The translations under genes were made by a program, and so were the position numbers. From assembly GCA_034231615.1 (NCBI GenBank), contig CM067318.1:33479909-33543908 (forward strand): DNA of 64,000 nucleotides. The letters are read 5' to 3'. The notes beneath the pieces were generated by a model, which saw nothing but the letters and a program-made list of their open reading frames with translations, had not been told where the DNA came from and searched no databases. The stretch is from Meghimatium bilineatum (lineage: Eukaryota > Mollusca > Gastropoda > Stylommatophora > Philomycidae). Shown here one piece after another: positions 12,468 to 24,179 of this stretch. Numbering within the stretch: the first letter of the stretch is position 1; every line of letters starts with the position of its first letter.

Positions 12468-12890
12468 TTCAGGTCGCTTGGGTTAAAGTCAAGTGTTGAT
12501 TGATCTTTAGTTCAGGTCGCTTGGGTTAAAGTTAAGTGTTGATTGATCTTTAGTTCAGGTCGCTTGGGTTAAAGTCAAGTGTTGATTGATCTTTAGTTCA
12601 GGTCGCTTGGGTTAAAGTCAAGTGTTGATTGATCTTTAGTTCAGGTCGCTTGGGTTAAAGTCAAGTGTTGATTGATCTTTAGTTCAGGTCGCTTGGGTTA
12701 AAGTCAAGTGTTGATTGATCTTTAGTTCAGGTCGCATGTTTAGTTAAGTGTTCATTGATCTTTAGTTCAGGTCACTTGGGTTAAAGTCAAGTGTTGATTG
12801 ATCTTTAGTTCAGGTCGCTTGGGTTAAAGTCAAGTGTTGATTGATCTTTAGTTCAGGTCGCTTGTTTATAGTCAAGTCCGTAGATAAAGA
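12468..12890. repeat. 43-bp tandem repeat, about 10 copies
   Basis: Unit starts ttcaggtcgcttgggttaaa and ends gattgatctttag. Starts fall at 12468, 12511, 12554, 12597 and so on. Most copies are identical or differ at one site. One copy near 12726 has a short deletion, and the last ends in a diverged tttatagtcaag. Confidence 0.95.
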
Positions 12891-13417
12891 AGCGCGATCG
12901 AAAGTTTCAAAGTTACCCATCACTCTTAGAAAACTAGACCATTACATTTAGTGATAGAAAACTAGCAAATAAAATGGATGAACTTCTTTTTCTTCTTTAC
13001 GAGCATCAGGAATTGCGAGAGATTAACACTTACCTTCCTATATGCAGTGGGGAGGTTTACAATCCCACACCACCTTGAAGGATTCCGCCTCCAATAAAGA
13101 TATTTAAATCCTCACAAACCGAAATGATTCGTTTGTCTTTAAGTAAACTCCTTCCCCTTTCCAAAGATGCATCTACTACGCTGGTTGCAGTTGAAAAACA
13201 AACATTTATCCCATGCTGTTTTGTTGGAATTTCAAATAGATGATGTAATTTCTATTCTATTTTAATATCATTTTTCTGTTGTAAGGAAGACATGATAAAA
13301 ATTGTGTAACGTAATTAAGCAATGGGAGGATGAAGGAGGGAGGGGGAGGGGGGGGGGGTAATGAATTATTGGCAGTTGTTGATAAGAGAAGAGACGGGAT
13401 AAAATGTTGACTTAATT
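12891..13417. other. Unassigned sequence with a G-rich tract
   Basis: A run of G-rich sequence (gggaggg then more than ten G) lies at about 13333-13361 and could form a G-quadruplex. No coding or RNA signal is recognised. Confidence 0.4.
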
Positions 13418-13757
13418 TATGTCCCCTAAACAACACGTACACCAGGGTATATGTCCCCTACACAACACTTACAGGAGGTTATATGTCCGCTAAACAACAC
13501 TTACAGGAGGGTATATGAACCCTAAACAACACTTACAGGAGGGTATATGTCCCCCTAAACAACACTTACATGAGGGTATATGTACCCTAAACACTTACAG
13601 GAGGGTATATGTCCCCTAAACACTTACATGAGGGTATATGTCCCCTAAACACTTACAGGAGGGTATATGTTCCCTAACCACTTACAGGAAGGTATATGTC
13701 CCCTAAACAACACTTACAGGAGGGTATATGTCCCCTAAACAACACTTACAGAAGGAC
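13418..13757. repeat. 26-32-bp variable tandem repeat, about 11 copies
   Basis: Unit: cacttacaggagggtatatg then tcccctaaacaa. Long units carry aacaac before the next cacttac and short units lack it, so two length classes are interspersed. Confidence 0.9.
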
Positions 13758-14439
13758 AGAAGTAACAATGTTTACGGTCGAATATTTCCCGAATTACTAC
13801 TTGCCCACTTTAAGGGTAGGAAAAGTTTTACTGAGAAAAACATTAAGGAGAGTGTACAACCAAGACACGGAAACTATGACATGCACACGATTGATCATCT
13901 GCTGGAGAAGACTAATCACTGGTAGATGTGACCGGAGTTTGGTGACGTTGATTCATCTAAACCCTAGCTTGTTTATTATATTTGTAAAATCCTCTTCGCT
14001 TTTAATATTTTCAACTTTTCAATTATATTTTGCATTCCGCGTGATATTTCATATTTCAGTCATTCTTCTTTCAGTCAATACTCTCTAGGTTTAATAACCG
14101 TTTGACATTATCCTCATAATTGGATCCTTCTTGTCTACACGACTATTCAGGATGCTCGTCGTGGAATCCAGTGAGAAGGAACGGCTATCACTATGTTCTT
14201 ATCTATAACATTTGTGACATTGCACTCTCAAGAACATGTTTTCTGAAGACTAAAAACGATTTCGTCTTAGAAGTTGGAACCGAGATACTAGTAGATAATG
14301 ATGCCATTAAGAGAACTCTGATACAATCGTTGACCTATAGAAAAATATCGCAGCAATAACACAGAAATATATCGCTGAGACAGTCTTACAGCCACTGCAA
14401 TATCTTAACAAAATATACCGATAACTGTCACACATACAT

Positions 14440-14511
14440 AATGACTTGGACCTGTTTCTCTTACCAAAAAAATGCCTCGTTTTTTGGTCTGACAAATAGG
14501 TCCAAGTCATT
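14440..14511. other. 72-bp imperfect hairpin
   Basis: Outer arms of 14 bases pair perfectly (aatgacttggacct at 14440-14453 with aggtccaagtcatt at 14498-14511). Inner 9-base arms also pair perfectly (accaaaaaa at 14463-14471 with ttttttggt at 14480-14488), and the 9 bases between are partly complementary. The loop is 8 bases. It could be a short palindromic transposon remnant or a pre-miRNA-like fold. Confidence 0.7.
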
Positions 14512-14566
14512 CTAGTTGTTAATATTTTCATTGTTTATTGTTTTGTATTTGTGATTGCTATTTGTT

Positions 14567-14600
14567 TCTTGAAAAAGGTCTCGGTTGGACCGCAATGTAA
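14567..14600 (+). repeat. Penelope-type hairpin motif, copy 1
   Basis: cttgaaaaaggtc, a short loop, then ggaccgcaa: a GGTC/GGACC stem flanked on the left by cttgaaaaa. It is related to copies at 21.6, 33.5, 43.2 and 54.1 kb, the best of which end in ccgaaacgtc. Confidence 0.6.
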
Positions 14601-14689
14601 AAAGAACTGTCCTTGTTTTATGTTTTATTGTTACTTATTTATTATTTACTATTGATAGTTAGGTGTTTTACTCTAACCATTCATTCTAC

Positions 14690-14790
14690 TTCATTTAGTA
14701 TTTCCTACTTGTTCGTGTGGTTACTGCGGCATTCTCTATTTCATAGGACACCCTCAGATATTTTGGTTATTTATATTTCTCAGGTTGAAA
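14690..14790 (-). repeat. Dispersed repeat X, copy 1 (minus strand)
   Basis: Reverse-complement sequence contains gaatgccgcagtaaccacac and gaaatataaataacc, matching plus-strand copies at 51185-51265 and 52625-52715 (which share gccgcagta, then a c/t-rich taaa/caaac). Family unknown. Confidence 0.6.
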
Positions 14791-14964
14791 AACGTTCACA
14801 TGTACATTGAGTGATCTAATCGATTAAATAATAATAATTTTATGGAGGTGCAAGTCTGTGAGGTTAGATAGCTAATCGCATAATTGAAAAGACCTGTGCT
14901 CGATAAATAAATTGAGATAACTTATCTTAACTTAATTGTTTTCTTTTTTTCGGACATTCTATAG

Positions 14965-15179
14965 CAGTGTTTTCCAACCTTATTTGTACCATGCCCCACC
15001 CATGTCTTTCTAAAATTATGATGTCCCCCTGTGTAACATATACATATTTTTTTAATATTCAAAAATTGAATTATTCCCTAAAGAAGCTTAATTACAACTT
15101 GTTTAAATTTCCCCCTCCCCTGCTCCATACAACCAAATTGCCCCTCTGTGGGGCGTAAGCTCCATGTTGGGAAACACTA
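14965..15179. mobile_element. hAT-like MITE, 215 bp
   Basis: Left end cagtgttttccaacc and right end gttgggaaacacta are inverted relatives, and this CAGTGTTTCCCAAC terminus is typical of hAT transposons. The 8 bases on each side, ttctatag (14957-14964) and atctgtag (15180-15187), agree at 6 of 8 positions, as expected for an aged 8-bp target-site duplication. The inside is A/T- and C-rich with no transposase, so it is non-autonomous. Confidence 0.75.
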
Positions 15180-15187
15180 ATCTGTAG

Positions 15188-15261
15188 AATGTGTGTTATA
15201 CATGTAGAAACAGCGCGGTGCAATAAACAAAAATATACATATATATATCTTTCACTCTATG

Positions 15262-15292
<31 letters not shown>

Positions 15293-15976
15293 GGTCGAAA
15301 TGTGTAATGGTCTCCAGTTGCTTACAGATTTGAGATGATCACGTATCGCCACTGCTACTAACCAACTATCTAAAAAAAAGAAAAACTCATACAATTATTG
15401 ATAATAATGTTAATATAATCATGTAACTACTGAAAAAAGACTACAATACCATCAGTTAATGTCTACAACTAGGAAGACAACTCTATATTTGTAGTAACAA
15501 GAGCGGTACCAGACTGACTTTGAGACTACACATAATTGTTATGTTAGATATTGACAAGAGGAGATGATATATTATCACCAACCATCCGTTGATTGTGGTT
15601 TCGGCACGTGACTAAACATAGTCGTCGATACTGTATCAATTTGAAATTAAAATGTGTCTGACTATGCTGGCAAAGAAGGATCAGATTTCAGATCAGACTA
15701 TGTTGGCATAAATGGAGCAAATTTCATACTTGCAGAAGTAAGCGACATACGCAATTATTGTTGGTGCCATTATTATCATCGAAGGGTAGCTGTAACAGAT
15801 ATGCAGCGTCCTCTTTCTCTGTCTTTGGTGGTGCACTCTGATAGACTGTACATGTAAACATCATAATATTTCCTGTCAACGTATCTAGTCAGAAGCACTG
15901 TGTTCATTTCCTTCTCTTTCCACGGCACGACCTCTTTTCATCCACACATCTATATTTCAAAAGCATCCGTTATGTT
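15188..15976. other. Unassigned sequence with TC and TA microsatellites
   Basis: Contains tctctctctctctatatatata at about 15261-15292. A ~35-bp duplication lies inside 15655-15720 (agactatgYtggcaWa). No coding homology is recognised. Confidence 0.4.
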
Positions 15977-16184
15977 TTCTAGATGTGTGTATAGTATCGA
16001 TGCTTCACAAGCATATATATTACATATATTCTAGATGTGTGCATAGATTCGATGTTTCTCAAGCATATAAATTACATATATTCTAGATGAGTGTATAGTA
16101 TCGATGTTTCTAAAGCATATAGATTACATGTCTTCTAGATGTGTGTTTTGTATTGAATTTTCAGAAACATATCGAGTACATGTA
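15977..16184. repeat. 52-bp tandem repeat, 4 copies
   Basis: Units beginning ttctagatg start at 15977, 16029, 16081 and 16133. They share catatagattacat-type ends and diverge by roughly one base in six. Confidence 0.85.
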
Positions 16185-16599
16185 TTGGGTTACAAAAATT
16201 ATTATTCGCTCAAAAGACTAATACTTGAGGAAAAATTAGTATTTATTAATTAAATCTATTTTTTTTGGTATTTCTTCTCTTTTCCTTCTCACATAATCAG
16301 TTCCTGTGATTTGGGCCAGACAGTTTGATGTACGTTGTATTGCTATTTTAGAGAAGATGTACATTATTTGCGTCTTTCAGCCCACTACAGCCGATTTCGG
16401 TATACTTTTATTTCTAGCGAACGTTCCTAGCTTGTAACATTGTTGTCATATCTATAGCCAAGCAAAAACTTTGTGCATCTGCTCTACGCTATAACTTGTT
16501 ATCACCCTGTGTCCTGGAATTTACAAGCCAAAACATGCCAGTGGGTGGTAGTTGTTTTAGGATAAGTTATGCAGGAATTTGGACTTGAGTCTACAACGT

Positions 16600-16812
16600 C
16601 TATCTGGAACTAGGTTCTGCTCTTGTCTCGTGTAATTAGACAGTCTATTGTCCCCTGTGTCTGCGAATACTGACCATTATATTGATTGTGAGCCTTGTTC
16701 CGGTATAGGAAATTACTCATACAGTATAGTTGGACTATTGTTGATTCGTCCTCTTAGCCGAGGTTTCGTTCACCAACATCATGAACATCTTGTCCACGCT
16801 TGATCTCTACCC
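16600..16812 (+). repeat. tRNA-like SINE, copy 1
   Basis: The body shares ctcgtgtaattagac and ttagccgaggt with 52960-53150. The segment 16749-16812 has a tRNA-like layout: an A box (ttagccgaggtttcg) and a decayed B box (cgcttgatctc). Confidence 0.5.
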
Positions 16813-17639
16813 AAATTGTCCTTGTGACGTGACAGTATGGTAACTTTCTTTATATGTCCACATAACCTGGTTAAGGAAAACAGCTGATAGTTTGTTCTCG
16901 AGTAATAACATTGCTTTTGTTATGCTTTCGACTTTCTTACTTATTCTTGCAGATGATCTATCTTCTACCGCTGTGAACTTTTCAATTCTACTCAATGATG
17001 TGTTTTGTTTATCAGTATATTTGCTCTCGTTTTTCGTTTTCATGAATGGTCGATGATGACAATCAGACATTCTAGAACATTTGTGTTTGTGTGTGTACTG
17101 TTATGTCGTAATTTTTTGCCTGTGTGTGCCAATAGATTATGTTGCGAGATATTGATTGTCCTGTGCAATCAATTCTCATTCAATCTCAGTATACACTGCA
17201 CAGAATGGATCTATCATGAACAATTCAAATTGTTTCTCACGAACGTCGAAGCAATCTGTCTCCAAGATGCACCACGGGATGGTTCTGTTACAATCTTGAT
17301 TATCTGGTAACCCTGGAATTTTACCAGTGCAATGCATAAAGAGAACGTTTCACTATCGGTATCAGAAACAATGATGATCTAAAGTAACTAAAGTAAATCG
17401 CAATGAAACGAGAGACAATGAAATCTATGACATCCACACTATGTGCCGTCTTTGGCACTAGAGGAATAACTAACTAATACACATTCCTTTGTCCCACATA
17501 TATTTATATACATTTTCAATGTTCATATTTTCTATTGGTATGGATATACTCAAGACGATAATCAAGCGATGATAGCCTGTACATACAATTATGCAATACG
17601 TGACGATAATGAGAACACTATATGATAGCTGATATAAAT
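16813..17639. other. Unassigned AT-rich sequence
   Basis: No recognised element. Open frames at 16807-17070 (minus) and 17005-17310 (plus) overlap each other and match nothing I know. Confidence 0.3.
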
Positions 17640-17890
17640 AGGCGGTCTTCATGCACTCAAATGTAAGATGTATGTTGTTCGTATGAGGCAGTTTCAAATG
17701 TAAGATTTATTTTTTGTTGACGTAACATAGTTTCAAATGCAAGATATATTTATGGTTGACGTAACATATTTTCAAATGTATGGTGTAATTGTTGACTGTA
17801 CGAAGAGTGTCACATGCAAGGTGCATATGTTCATTGTATGTAGCACAGTATTACATATGCGGTGTAATTATTTGATGTAATATGATTTGA
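17640..17890. repeat. ~51-bp degenerate tandem repeat, about 5 copies
   Basis: Recurring caaatgYaagRtWta and gttgacgtaacat blocks spaced by about 51 bp, increasingly diverged toward the right end. Confidence 0.7.
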
Positions 17891-18970
17891 AATAGCCAGT
17901 CAATTATGCAAAGTAAGCCAATTGTGTAAATATTAACTGTAATGTTGGCTGTTATTATATCCATTTGAAAATTGGGACGTTCACAATAGCGGGACAGATT
18001 TAGAGAAAGAGTATACGAGAACGAGAGCGCAGACGATATAGAGAAAACATCTAGACATAATGCAGACATGGAAAATGGGACTTCACAATGCGAGACAGAT
18101 ACAATCGTTGATTTGTCTAGATTAGTGATTCATGACAATTCCAAATGCTGTAGCCGACATGACGATCAGGACATAGAAACGGTCCATAAATACTCCCCCT
18201 TACCGGAATAGAATTAGTTAACGAGAATCTAACAATATAACCAATATCACGATATCTGCGTGTTAGGTTTGCTTACATCCATAATGTGAGTTGGGGGTCC
18301 CATGATATTAAACATCCGGTATAGATTTCTGCACAAGAAGTTTACGACTATGCGGCACCAGTTTAGCGCTCTAGTGTTTAATCAGCGGCCATCATTATGT
18401 TGCACGAACATGATGACTAAGTGTCATCTTCGCAATGAAAGTCAGATTTAATATATTCTCATTCAACCTTTTATTTTTCCAAGATGACGGTTTCAGCGAA
18501 AATAGTATTTGTTAATATTATTGATATTATTGTATTTCTATATACAAACGTCCCAACCGTTTTTCTCCAGTTTAAATTTTCAGTTAAATGTCATATAGCT
18601 TTATGTCTATCTACCGTTTTTATCTGTTTTGTGACTAGCGTATTTGTTATACATACACTGTTCATGATTTCTTTAATTTTATGAATGTGTCCATGACAGC
18701 CATGAACTTCTCTAGCAGAAATCAGTATCAGACTTTAGATGTCAGACAAAACATTTTATAAAGAGCTCCCACAAACAGCCATAACAATCATGTTTATCGT
18801 CACATATACTTTTCCTAGATGTATTTGTTTACGAATTAAGGAAGTACGTGCTGTTTGTCGACACTTTATGGAAAGAAATGTCTACCCTGTTGAGATATAC
18901 ATATTGTATTTGTTGACAGATGATTGTAATGATGGCTGGCCTAATTATATACTCTAAGTTTAGTTTAGTT
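17891..18970. other. Unassigned AT-rich sequence
   Basis: No repeat or coding homology. The hydrophobic frame at 18484-18684 reflects T-rich composition. Confidence 0.3.
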
Positions 18971-18974
18971 TAAT

Positions 18975-19112
18975 AAAGTAAAAGATGGATCACAGAAATC
19001 AAAGAAGCCACAGGAAAAAGGTTTACAAACAGCGCACAAGAAGGTCATCTCCAGATAACTCTTCCACCACTGACGTCGCAAGGAACACAAGGGCCACATC
19101 GTATAGATATAT
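18975..19112 (+). pseudogene. LINE family A: short 3'-end fragment
   Basis: Reads RWITEIKEA, then GHLQITLPPLTS, then a stretch matching the family A end (compare gagggtcatctccagaaaac at 36.39 kb). It ends in cgtatagatatata, a decayed form of the gata tail. Confidence 0.7.
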
Positions 19113-19678
19113 AGGCGGTTTAGTTAAACCTCTGTTTCCGTGGACCTGATTGGTCACACCTTTTGTTGCATATTGCTAAATTTAGAAACCCACGTGTTTC
19201 TTCTTGTAAATGAGTTAACTTTAATATTATTGCAGTAATGTTCTGAAGTGATGTCGTATCCAATATGTCTATATTTCATATATGGCAATGTCTTTCTCAA
19301 ATTTTCAATATGTCTATATTCCAGATATGGCCGGTCGCTTCTCTAATATTCACACATTATAGCAATTATATTCATGACTAATGATTCCTTAGTGTACTTC
19401 TAAAATTTATGTTGATTAGCATGTAACAATTCGGAGAGATAATGTGTTGTATTGTGGCTTACAGATTGGGTGCACTATGTGCATTCAAAGTAGTGGCGTT
19501 TGTATAGTTTGAGCTATTTAACGAGGTATTCAACATATTTTTCACCTTCTTGCGATATTTTTGGCGTGCCAACGTGTGATTATCATTTGCTCCTCTTAGA
19601 AACCAAAAATTACAATGGATATTACTGTCACTGTGCACCGGAATTTAGTAATAATTACAATATTGGAATTGTTAGTAT

Positions 19679-20055
<377 letters not shown>

Positions 20056-20204
20056 AAGAATGGGTTGGCGAACCGTATTTGGCAAGCGAAACGTACGTTT
20101 CCTAATCTAGTTGTAGAGATATAGTAATAAAAAACATTTAGCAGAAATAATACTAGAAAGAATTTGGAGAGTTGTTTTTGCTATTTTGACGTTGGACCAT
20201 CATC

Positions 20205-20995
20205 ATTGCAATCCAGATACATCCATAGCTGCTCCGATCTCAGCTTGAGCGTATTCGCCATTACACAATGACTGACAGTTCCATTTCATTGTTGGTTGAC
20301 AAACATTCTTCTAACCGCACATTGATGTTTATTTCTGGCAATGCCTCATTCTAAGCCCACTTCCATTATTCTGGACATGGAAAATATATAATCTCGCCAA
20401 TTAATTCATATGCCCGTGTTGTTTCTCGAAAAGAGATCAAAATGTCCACACGATTCATTGCTGTAATGCTAGACACATCAGCAGTGAGAACCAGCCGATC
20501 TGCTCTCTCTTTTCCTTAAACACCCACATGCTCACGCAATTAAATTTAATGTCACGCATTTCAATTTGGATCTCTTGACTTAATCAGTGCACTGTTGTCG
20601 AATGTAATCCATTTGAAATTTTCTGATCTTTCCCAACGAATCACCAAGGTTGCAGACTCGAGTTTTCCTTTGTTTGTTTACTTGTCTAGTTCAAGAACTT
20701 GGTTAGTACAATAGTTTCCAATCTTGTTAAAGTTACAACAAATATGTCACTGTCATCTTTGATGATCTTGTCTAGAGACTGAGCTGTGAAGGCCTGGGAG
20801 CTACGCATGTGACTAACAACAGAACCTTCTGTGCATATAATAATGTCCGTGTCCTTGGAATTCTCGATGATGAATACCTGTACCTCAGAGACTCCCCCTC
20901 CCACAATGTTGCAGTACTCTTTGCTTTTTACATTTAGAATTATTATCACTCGAATTGAGGTTTGACAATCCACGAACACACCTTCATTCCGCATC
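20205..20995 (-). pseudogene. RNase H domain relic of a LINE (minus strand)
   Basis: The minus strand reads DIIICTEGSVVSHMRSSQAF then TAQS, corresponding to the YTDGS..GWGFTAQ region of RNase H. The catalytic D of the TDG motif is replaced by E. Its C-terminal end at about 20205-20270 matches 63365-63440 at DNA level (ctcaagctgagatcggagca against ctcaaggagagatctcagca). Stops and frameshifts are frequent. It is an older copy of the unit at 62.69-63.44 kb. Confidence 0.65.
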
Positions 20996-21478
20996 AGGTG
21001 TCATATCTTCAACATACGCAGAGATTGTATGTTATCATCCACACACCACATCCATGACTTTCCTATTTTTAGTTACTCCTTTTCACTTTCATAATCAGAA
21101 AGGTCTTCTTTGGTACCTGTGATTTGAAGCTAGGCTCGTGCTTTGTATAACTGTATCTTGTGTTGGAGCTAGGCTCGTGCTTTGTATAACTGTATCGTGT
21201 GTTCCGAGTTGGACATTCGAATGAGAATCATTACTGATAGTACTGATGTATCTATAGTACACACAAGTATGATACGAATCGCCTGGTTCTGGATCTTGTT
21301 CAATCTTTTGATCTGAATCTGGTCGAGTGTTATAATTGGAAATACCTATTATATCACATAAACGAACTACCAATTTCTATAAGAAAGACAGTTCTATTAT
21401 TGCAAAGCATACACCCTATATTTTATTATACCGGGATGTGAACGAAACAAGATTCAATGCACATGTTCATTGGTAGTG
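20996..21478. other. Unassigned sequence with a short duplication
   Basis: Positions 21127-21200 hold two copies of agctaggctcgtgctttgta followed by taactgtatc, about 43 bp apart. No domain is recognised. Confidence 0.5.
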
Positions 21479-21489
21479 TATGATGGTTT

Positions 21490-21740
21490 TAAAATCGAAA
21501 ATATGCACTTACTGCGCATAACTGAAATCCGACAGGTAAAGCTTCAAACGAGGTAACAAAGTTTTGCTAATAACACGAAACACACATAGGCACACACACA
21601 CAAATCGATGTGTCGACCAAATGGCCTTTATCAAGGATTACAAACACATATAAATCAAAGACACCAAGTAAGGACGACACAACTAGCGTTCACATGTCTA
21701 GTAAGTTGGCTGAAATTAACTTCGTTCGAAGCTTTACCTG
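21490..21740. mobile_element. 250-bp insertion with direct-repeat flanks and Penelope-type hairpin
   Basis: tatgatggttt occurs at 21479-21489 and again at 21741-21751, consistent with an 11-bp target-site duplication. Inside, caggtaaagcttc (21533-21545) and gaagctttacctg (21728-21740) are inverted ends, extended with mismatches to about 21 bp. The minus strand at 21603-21637 carries cttgataaaggcc..ggtcgacacatc, the Penelope-type hairpin. agttttgctaataacacgaa (about 21560) resembles 43142-43170, next to the PLE 3' end. It is a non-autonomous or truncated PLE derivative. Confidence 0.6.
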
Positions 21741-21751
21741 TATGATGGTTT

Positions 21752-22300
21752 AATAATTGTTTTAATTTTATTACATGGTCTAATAAATTACGACACTTAC
21801 GTCAATTGCAGAAGTTTAGTACAACTGCACGATACTGCTAGATTTTAGAACCCTAGGAAGGGAGGTGGGAGGCCAGGGTTAGGTATAGTGTTTACAATAA
21901 TTCTAACGTTGGTACATGTTGCAATGGTCATTTATTACTTCCCCTGACACTCAGAGGAATTCCCCAAAAAAAACAAACTTTTACTGTCTCAATATTCTTG
22001 AAAACTGAGAACATGAAATAGTAGGGGGTATGTTCTGCGATTACTGTTCCAGAAATAGTAGCCTATGTTCATACTAAGTCGATGCCATAACTTTTATCAA
22101 TGCAAGAAATATGCTTACTTGAAAATGATGCGGTCAACATTATTTCCTAATTCTCATATTTCTGCCAAAAAGCACTTATTTCTTCCAAATATTTCATTGT
22201 TCTGGTTTTTCAAGTAGTTTTCTCTAGGAAAGAAACGTAAGGATGTGGCGTATTTACTATGTGATTATTAAAAAAAGGGAAAGCCACAGTGTTAGCCACT
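21752..22300. other. Unassigned AT-rich sequence
   Basis: No recognised element. Confidence 0.3.
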
Positions 22301-22454
22301 CTATAGAGAGATTGGCTAATATACCTGTATCCATTCATTGCTTCCATATAGGATTACGGAGAGTCACGGTATATACGCTATAGAGAGAATGGCTAATATA
22401 CCTGTATCTATTCATTGCTTTCATATGTGGACTAACTCATTGTGTAACTCATCG
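22301..22454. repeat. 77-bp tandem duplication
   Basis: ctatagagaga..ggctaatatacctgtat occurs at 22301 and again at 22378, with near-identical 48-bp starts and diverged remainders. Confidence 0.8.
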
Positions 22455-22670
22455 ACGTACATCTCTCTGCCCTTGCCTGCATTTCTACCCTGCCTATACA
22501 TCAAAACCTCATCATCAGCACATAAACTACCTTTACCAAACATGTGATCTGTCTGCATGTAATGTGTACTGTGTACTGTGTATTTTTTAGCAATACTGGG
22601 GACAACAGTGATCCTTGTGGAAGTTAGGGCGTAAGATTGTCGGTGCAGATGGCAATCTGGTGTCATGTGA
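22425..22670 (-). pseudogene. Jockey/CR1-type RT palm fragment (minus strand)
   Basis: The minus strand reads LPQGSLLSPVL (RT motif with QGS..SP), then after a frameshift FGKGSLCADDEVLMYRQGRN, where ADD is the catalytic YxDD box with Y lost. It lies immediately 3' of the unrelated RT fragment at 22672-23446, on the same strand, so two LINE pieces abut. Confidence 0.65.
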
Positions 22671-22671
22671 C

Positions 22672-23446
22672 GTATTACATCCAGAACGTTGTCTTCCCAA
22701 TGAACTCTCTGAACCTCTCTCTGTCTTGGGCGATGTTGCTTGCATTTTCTAGCGATGTATACATCTTATCTTTAATGTCGTCTGTCCATCGTCTTCTTGG
22801 TCTGCCCTTTCTCCTCTTCCCAGGTACTCTTCCCTCCATTATTTGTCTTTCTAAACAGTTGTGTCTCTTTATATGACCAAACAGGCGTAGTTTTCTTTTT
22901 GTTATTGTGTTTAGTAACCAACACTCTGGAATATTCAGTGTGTTTATAATATTTGAGTTTCTGATTTTATCCTTCCATGATGTTCTAAGAATCTTCCTGT
23001 AGCATTTCAGCTCGAAGGCGTTGATCCTCTTTGCCGCTGTTTTACTTAGAGTCCATGTTTCACAGCCGTATGGTGCAACCAGAAAAATAAAAGTTCGTAA
23101 CATTAGCACTTTCGTTTCTATTTTGTTGTTTTTCCATATATTTTTCAGCCGTGTAATTTTGCAATATGCCATTGCCAATCTCTTCCTTATTTCTGCCATG
23201 CAGTCTCCTGCACTGTTGATGTTTGCTCCTAAGTATTCAAATTTATCCACGCATTCTATCTCTGTATTGTCTATTCTGATTTTTGGCTGTTGTGTTGTTA
23301 TATCTGTTGACATGATTTTTGTTTTCTGCGTGTATAAATACAAATTTTGTGCTTCGCTATATTTCTTTGTGTTCTTGATTAGTTGTTCCAATCACTTTAT
23401 ATCATTTGAAAGAAGCACTGTGTCGTCTGCGTAATTTCTAATGGAT
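22672..23446 (-). pseudogene. LINE family B: RT catalytic box to C-terminus, almost intact
   Basis: On the minus strand YADDTVLLSND at 23402-23433 (catalytic YADD at 23422-23433) is followed by one stop (TGA, 23392-23394). A 238-residue open frame then runs to 22675. It holds KTKIMST, FEYLGANINSAGD, the thumb motif PYGCETWTLSK, RKLRLFGHIKR, and the basic GRPRRRWTDDI block. It ends KTTFWM, the same TFW ending as the 36.5-kb copy. The first residue of the open part is encoded by TTG, so it is not a real start. Only this C-terminal half remains. It is one of the least decayed elements here. Confidence 0.9.
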
Positions 23447-24160
23447 TATTCGTACTATGGCAATCTACGGCATTTAAAAACCACGTGTTTCTGAAACAGA
23501 ACAGTGGAAATCCGGTTGACGAAATGTGGACTTACATCGATGTGTTACAACATTATTATTACCGAAGTTAAAAGGCACTGTCGTATACATCATGATGGCT
23601 TATTGCAGATATACAGGTCTTCAATTGTTAATCGAATCTTTCAACTACATTCTAACCCAGAACAACCGAATTGTGCAAAGTTAAATGGTATCCACCGAGA
23701 GTTAGATGTAACAACCTATTCCTCTATAGGTGTCTCAGGCATACATCAAGAAGATAATGCAAGTGGTAGCAATTAACTTCTATAGAAATAAAATGCAGAC
23801 AATTTAAAACAACCGCAATTGTATCAGTAATATTTGGACATTTCATACACTATGTGCCTTTAAGTCCAGGAAAGAGGAACACGAAGTAAGCCGGTATGGT
23901 GTTAGACCCAGGTTACCGAAGACCTTCTGAAGATGACGTTTGGGATACTGATCAGCTCGTATAGAACCGAGATGCTAGCAGAGTGGCTATGTGGACAATG
24001 TTTTGTAAAGGACACCACGCATAAATAGATAATTTGAGAGCAGAACCACAAAGCTTGAAATTAAGTTGCAGGGAATGGAGTAAGATATATGTATGCCAGC
24101 TACATCTCACACAGTCTTTCTATCTATATATATGGCTACAGCACCTATATACCTGGATAC
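23447..24160. other. Unassigned sequence
   Basis: No recognised domain. The plus-strand frame at 23504-23776 has no known similarity. Confidence 0.35.
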
Positions 24161-24179
24161 ATCTATTTCTCTCTTTCTC

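Noticed and set aside
13035-13085. cacttaccttcc followed by a gtggggaggt stretch, reminiscent of a U1 snRNA 5' end
   Set aside because: Similarity stops after the first few bases, and no stem-loops or Sm site fit U1.
18484-18684. Hydrophobic frame resembling a membrane segment
   Set aside because: T-rich DNA commonly gives such frames. There is no homology or codon signature.
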